Source of the DNA: Owenia fusiformis
Lineage: Eukaryota > Annelida > Polychaeta > Sabellida > Oweniidae
Direction: 5' to 3'
DNA: 64,000 bases
NCBI GenBank assembly: GCA_903813345.2
Contig: CAIIXF020000010.1
Coordinates: forward strand, 7,371,169-7,435,168
Shown: piece after piece, positions 60,103 to 64,000 of the stretch
Layout of the letters: each line of letters begins with the position of its first letter
How positions within the stretch are numbered: the first letter of the stretch is position 1
Position numbers and translations under genes: made by a program
Notes under the pieces: model-generated
The model's input: only the letters and a program-made list of their open reading frames with translations
Told to the model about the DNA's origin: nothing
Database searches by the model: none

Positions 60103-60246
60103 CTACACCCGAGGCTGGGGTTGAATTTCAGCATATTGAGTTCTACTGTCATACACAGCCCTGGGGGGCTTCACTGGAGGATCAGTTGACACTGGGATTG
60201 GAGCTAAGTCTGCGTACTGTAAGCCTTCAGCATTTAGAGACTTGGG
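60103..60246 (-). CDS. Last exon of a receptor-type gene with ITIM/ITSM motifs (partial)
   Basis: The exon starts after tcttacttccag and ends in TAG, giving 47 residues in phase 0. The peptide is Pro-rich and disordered: PKSLNAEGLQYADLAPIP ... PPVKPPRAVYDS ... TQYAEIQPQPRV. LQYADL fits the ITIM consensus (I/V/L/S-x-Y-x-x-I/V/L) and TQYAEI fits the ITSM consensus (T-x-Y-x-x-V/I). PPVKPPR could bind an SH3 domain. Tails like this end many immunoglobulin-superfamily adhesion or inhibitory receptors, which is my best guess for the family. No ectodomain exon was found in the remaining 3.7 kb, which is mostly transposon. It is on the same strand as, and upstream of, the chitinase-like gene. Confidence 0.65.
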   Translation of the reverse strand, partial: PKSLNAEGLQYADLAPIPVSTDPPVKPPRAVYDSRTQYAEIQPQPRV

Positions 60247-61449
60247 CTGGAAGTAAGAAACTTAACTATACAAGTATGTTATAACACTTTAACTGCATGT
60301 TACTGGCAAATCCTATGATTGAACACAAAAAATTGGCAAGTTTAATGTATCATACTTTTAAATGTCTACTAACAACCCCCTCAAAACAATCTTCAACAAG
60401 AGTGATAGTCACTCAGGGAAAAGGAGGCTAAATAGATTTATTTCACACTTCAGTTAACAGAAAGATCTAAAAGCCATGATATGGTAAGTGATTCTAGACA
60501 GTATTTATCTAATATCTTTGACCATGAGAAATTTCTCAACACAAATTCAACAGTCTCCTCAAAGTAAGACATTTTCCTCTCATTGAGGTCCCCTGGATAA
60601 TAACATTATCAATTCAACTCTTAAAACATGGATTAGGACCCTCCTTCAACACATTTTTCAAAATATTTGGTTATTTTCCGAAGAAAATTATATTGTTTTT
60701 CTTTGACTAAAGACTTGACTAAAATAATTGATAATGAATAAGAATTTGCGATGAATAATAGGATCTGCCAGGTCTCCTTGATATGAAACATTCATAAATC
60801 ATTTTAATATAAAATCATTATTTACAAAACATGTTAACAGTTAACAGTTGGAAGCAAAAAGTTTATTACAAAATCATATAAGCTGATGAGTGATTATGTT
60901 TATAAAATGATAACCTTTAATTTAAATTAGAGATAGTTAATGCATATCAAACCTTACGTACATAATGGACATAATTACTACTACCACCATCAAATAATAA
61001 AAGCTAATTAGACACAACAAAGATATATACAGGGTGTTCCAAAAGTAACAGGACTGGTGCTGGCATTTTGTCAATTCTGCACAGAGTGTGTTCAAATTTT
61101 CACAAATTGTACTTTGACGTAGTCCAACTAAACTTGTAAAGTCTCAGAAAAAATTATAAAATGTGGGTAAAATTATGGTTACTATAGTAACGTGACATCA
61201 CAACACCCGGGGCAACTTTTTCATGAAAATGTAGTATCTAACATTTTTATATAACTGATGAAAGTATCTAATTCACATATTACAATTGCAATACAACATT
61301 TCTTGTTTGTTTTATTAGTTGCTTTATAGTTATGATGTTGCTATAAAACTCAGATTCAAGTATGATTTCATAATAATAATATTTATTCAATTTCCTGAAA
61401 TATCATTATGTATAACAGTCTTCACAATTCACTGTTGAGTTTTTAAGAC

Positions 61450-61535
61450 CTAATTTGAAGCGAGTCATCCAACTTGATAAGGCGCCTGCCTGCAAGTCAG
61501 CGTTAAAGACCACTGCACTATAGCGGAGCTAGGTC
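61450..61535 (-). pseudogene. Possible tRNA-like fragment inside the TIR element
   Basis: The minus strand reads tatagtgcagtggtctttaa, then cgctgacttgcaggcaggcg, resembling the D-arm and anticodon arm of a tRNA (loop with GCA, Cys type). The expected B box is degraded. It may be a SINE head captured by the element. Confidence 0.25.
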
Positions 61536-61855
61536 TTGAAGTCTAAGACCATGCACCATAATCTCCTGATCATGCAATATCTCATTTTTACTTTTATATG
61601 GAGAATGGAATGCTAATCAGCGCGGTAAGATAGTTAAAGATGAGAATGACCTTCTCCAAGTCCTATCGACCCTGCATGACATGTCATCAAATGGGTTCAC
61701 TCATGTGTTTGAGTCATGGATACTGAGTGCTACTCTTGTACTAACCCAAGAGGATCCTACTTTTCAAAGTAGAGGATACATAGAAATATCAAATGATGTA
61801 TTTAGCAAAAATGTAATTCCCACCAGTTGCTCGATTCTAACTTTGATATGGGATG

Positions 61856-62923
61856 TACGAGGGGTGATCAATAAGTAATGGACGCTTTTTTACACAGATG
61901 CTTTTTATGGACCAATCCCTTCGATTTTCTTACCAGTGATACATCATTCAATTATCTATCAACTCTGAAGATTTGAAGACAAAATATATAATACATGTTG
62001 ATATATTCTTATTTCCGTGAAGGAGGTACAGGTACCCCGGGACCGACATTTACGTCACATATTCTGAAGCTTTAGCTTGTTTAACATACAATGCAGTTGA
62101 ATGCAGGCTGAACAAAACAAACCATTATGGTCATGAATTACCCCATTTTGTTTTGCCATAGTTGATTTTGAATATTTTATCATCACTACGTGGTATTCAT
62201 GCCACATTCATTCCACAGGGCCCTCTAAATAGGTTCCATCAAGTGCTACATGTACACAATTCCTCATCCTCTTAACTCAAGATTGTGAGAGAAAGCTGAA
62301 TCCATTCTCTGACATGGTAGCAAGATGCAGTTGCACGGGTTGTTTTATTTCATCAATGTCAATAGACCTGCGTCCTTTCTCTATAGAAATAAGTAGTATA
62401 GAAATAAACAAGTCACATATGAGCAGATCTTGACAATATGGTGCATTGGCAAAGGGCTCAATTTTGAGGTCCAGGGATATTGTTTTCTGAATTCATTTTG
62501 AGCTCTGTGGGCAGGTGCATTGTCCATATGGAGTAGGGTGTTCCCTTCTCTCACCAACCCTTTCTTCCATAATGCTTTCTAAAATTGACCTGCAAATCCC
62601 TTCCATACAAAACTCTGACATCACAATACTTTCTGTTTATGTGTTACCAGTCAGCAAAAAATTTCAAATAACACAACACTTGTTGCATATACAAAAAGTT
62701 CAAATCTAACTGAAATTTACCAAACTGGCTAAAAACTGAATATGTGACGTAAATGTCGGTCCCGGGGTACCTGTACCTCCTTCACGGAAATAAGGATATA
62801 TCAATATGTATTATATATTTTGTCTGATTGAATGATGTATCACTGGTAGGAAAATCAAAGGGATTGGTCTATAAAAAGTATCTGTGTAAAAAAGCGTCCA
62901 TTACTTATTGATCACCCCTCGTA
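61856..62923 (-). mobile_element. Mariner-type element with transposase relic, nested
   Basis: The ends tacgaggggtgatcaataag, then taatggacgc, are mirrored by gcgtccattacttattgatc, then acccctcgta. Inverted arms reach about 190 bases (to gtaccccgggaccgacattt). On the minus strand, broken frames carry TLLHMDNAPAHRAQNE and then APYCQDLLICDLF, matching the mariner blocks around the second and third catalytic Asp. They are followed by EKGRRSIDIDEIKQ. Frameshifts and stops make it inactive. Confidence 0.85.
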
Positions 62924-63150
62924 CAAAATGCTTAAATTCTCTGTAACTTTCTGCGTGGAATGTTGCCCCGGGTATTGTGATGTCATGTTACCATAGCAAC
63001 CATAACTCTACCCCAGTTTCATAATTTGTATCGAAACTTTGCAATTTTAGTAACAATACATGAAAGTATCTCATGTACAATTTTGAAGACAATTGGTGCA
63101 TATTCAACAAAATGCCAGCACCAGTCCTGTTACTTTTGGAACACCCTGTA

Positions 63151-64000
63151 TAAAAGATGATAGTTTATAGAAAAGAAACATGTATTTAATAACTAAAAGC
63201 TATGTAATTTCACAAATGACAAAACATGTATATTGTGTTGTTACATAATAATATTACGAGTATATCTACAAAAGTAGAAAGACAGTGATTTGCATATTCC
63301 CAAGATATCTGGAAAATAGCCCTTCCCCAAACTCATTTTATACATTCTTGTACTCTATATCATTTAGGAGGTATAGACTGAATTTGTTAATCTTTCAAAG
63401 CTGTGAATTTTACGTGTACAGACCTAGAAATATGGTAATGCTAAGGTGACTGTTTGTTAATGTGCACATCTAAGATGTGTCAAGACAAGATCAGGTGTGT
63501 CAGTGTCAAAATCTGTGATACATCAGACACGCCTAATACTTCGGGACACAAAAATTAAGATTGAAGCACCCTGTGGCTGTATTCAGAAGTTTGCTACGAT
63601 CATACTCTGCAGAAGTGAAAGCAAAATCATATATGATACTGTCTTTGTTGCTAAGGCAACTCAACCTTATGGAGTCTGGTAATCAATTAGTTGGTCAACC
63701 AATGATTAACTGGATACTCAGCTTTGTATTGCTCAGCAACAAATACGACCAATCACAACAACTGTTTCATTATGAAATAAGTACATGAGTGTTAAAGCTT
63801 GTGATTGGTCTAAACAGATCAAAGATTTCTTTTTCCTACAAAGAGTATAGCAGTAGCGTATATGCTCTGATACATGTAAAGGGAAATTCAGGGACACAAA
63901 CAAGCAGTATTACCTGTTTATGTTTAAAACATTTAGCACATGGATCAATGGCAGTTAGTTAAACCTAAAATAAACCATTAAATACTTTCATTCAGTTTAT
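63151..64000. other. No exon identified
   Basis: AT-rich DNA, possibly intron of the gene ending at 60103. The plus-strand open frames at 63497-63682 and 63561-63788 overlap in two frames and lack splice context. Confidence 0.35.

Larger units (their letters stand above)
61028..63150. mobile_element. TIR element (TA target, inverted arms about 230 bp) hosting a mariner
   Basis: The ends tacagggtgttccaaaagta, then acaggactggtgctggcatt, are mirrored at the right end. The arms continue, diverged, through gtgacatcacaacacccggg/cccgggtattgtgatgtcat. Removing the inner element leaves roughly 1 kb with no clear transposase. It lies upstream of the exon at 60103 and is likely in an intron of that gene. 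Confidence 0.85.

Overview
The window is animal nuclear DNA, and everything below assumes that. It is AT-rich. Its genes are split by introns with canonical GT/AG ends, it has polyadenylation signals instead of operons, and it is full of Tc1/mariner-type inverted-repeat elements, LINE remnants, hairpin elements and minisatellites. A Trunk/PTTH-type cystine-knot ligand, a GH18 chitinase with a membrane anchor, and the general repeat content suggest a non-vertebrate bilaterian, most likely a lophotrochozoan such as a mollusc, annelid or brachiopod. That placement is inference; no taxon-specific marker was seen.

Layout. At 0.3-0.46 kb lies the last coding exon of an unidentified plus-strand gene. 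At 2.5-2.9 kb a small hypothetical gene converges on it, followed by a 20-bp/80-bp higher-order minisatellite. From 5.9 to 18.5 kb there are two tandem minus-strand paralogues. Each encodes a signal peptide (in a 37-nt exon), an extracellular lamin-tail-like (LTD) domain, a Thr-rich mucin-like stalk, one membrane helix and a cytoplasmic tail of about 180 residues with a conserved C-terminus. From 17.7 to 35.6 kb no host gene was found: there are satellites, palindromes, a long hairpin, nested TIR elements and two LINE remnants. At 35.68-36.45 kb is the main exon of a Trunk/PTTH-like secreted ligand on the plus strand. From 36.5 to 43.4 kb there are dispersed repeats, a large minisatellite and one weak candidate first exon.

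From 43.6 to 53.8 kb runs an eight-exon minus-strand gene whose exons join in frame into a 595-residue protein. It has a signal peptide, a complete GH18 chitinase domain with an intact catalytic motif, a transmembrane helix, and a cytoplasmic tail of about 150 residues carrying several tyrosine motifs of the ITIM/SH2-binding type. At 60.1 kb is the last exon of another minus-strand gene, which begins beyond the reconstructed region. Its end also carries one ITIM-type and one ITSM-type motif. The right end holds two nested Tc1/mariner-class elements, the inner one with a recognisable mariner transposase relic.

How the genes may relate: four of the recognised proteins are surface or secreted, and three of these are single-pass receptors or likely receptors with elaborate extracellular or signalling parts. 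The most unusual are the chitinase-like receptor with phosphotyrosine motifs and the LTD-mucin-TM pair. Nothing in the sequence shows that these genes work together. Adjacency may be accidental, and all function beyond domain recognition is inference.
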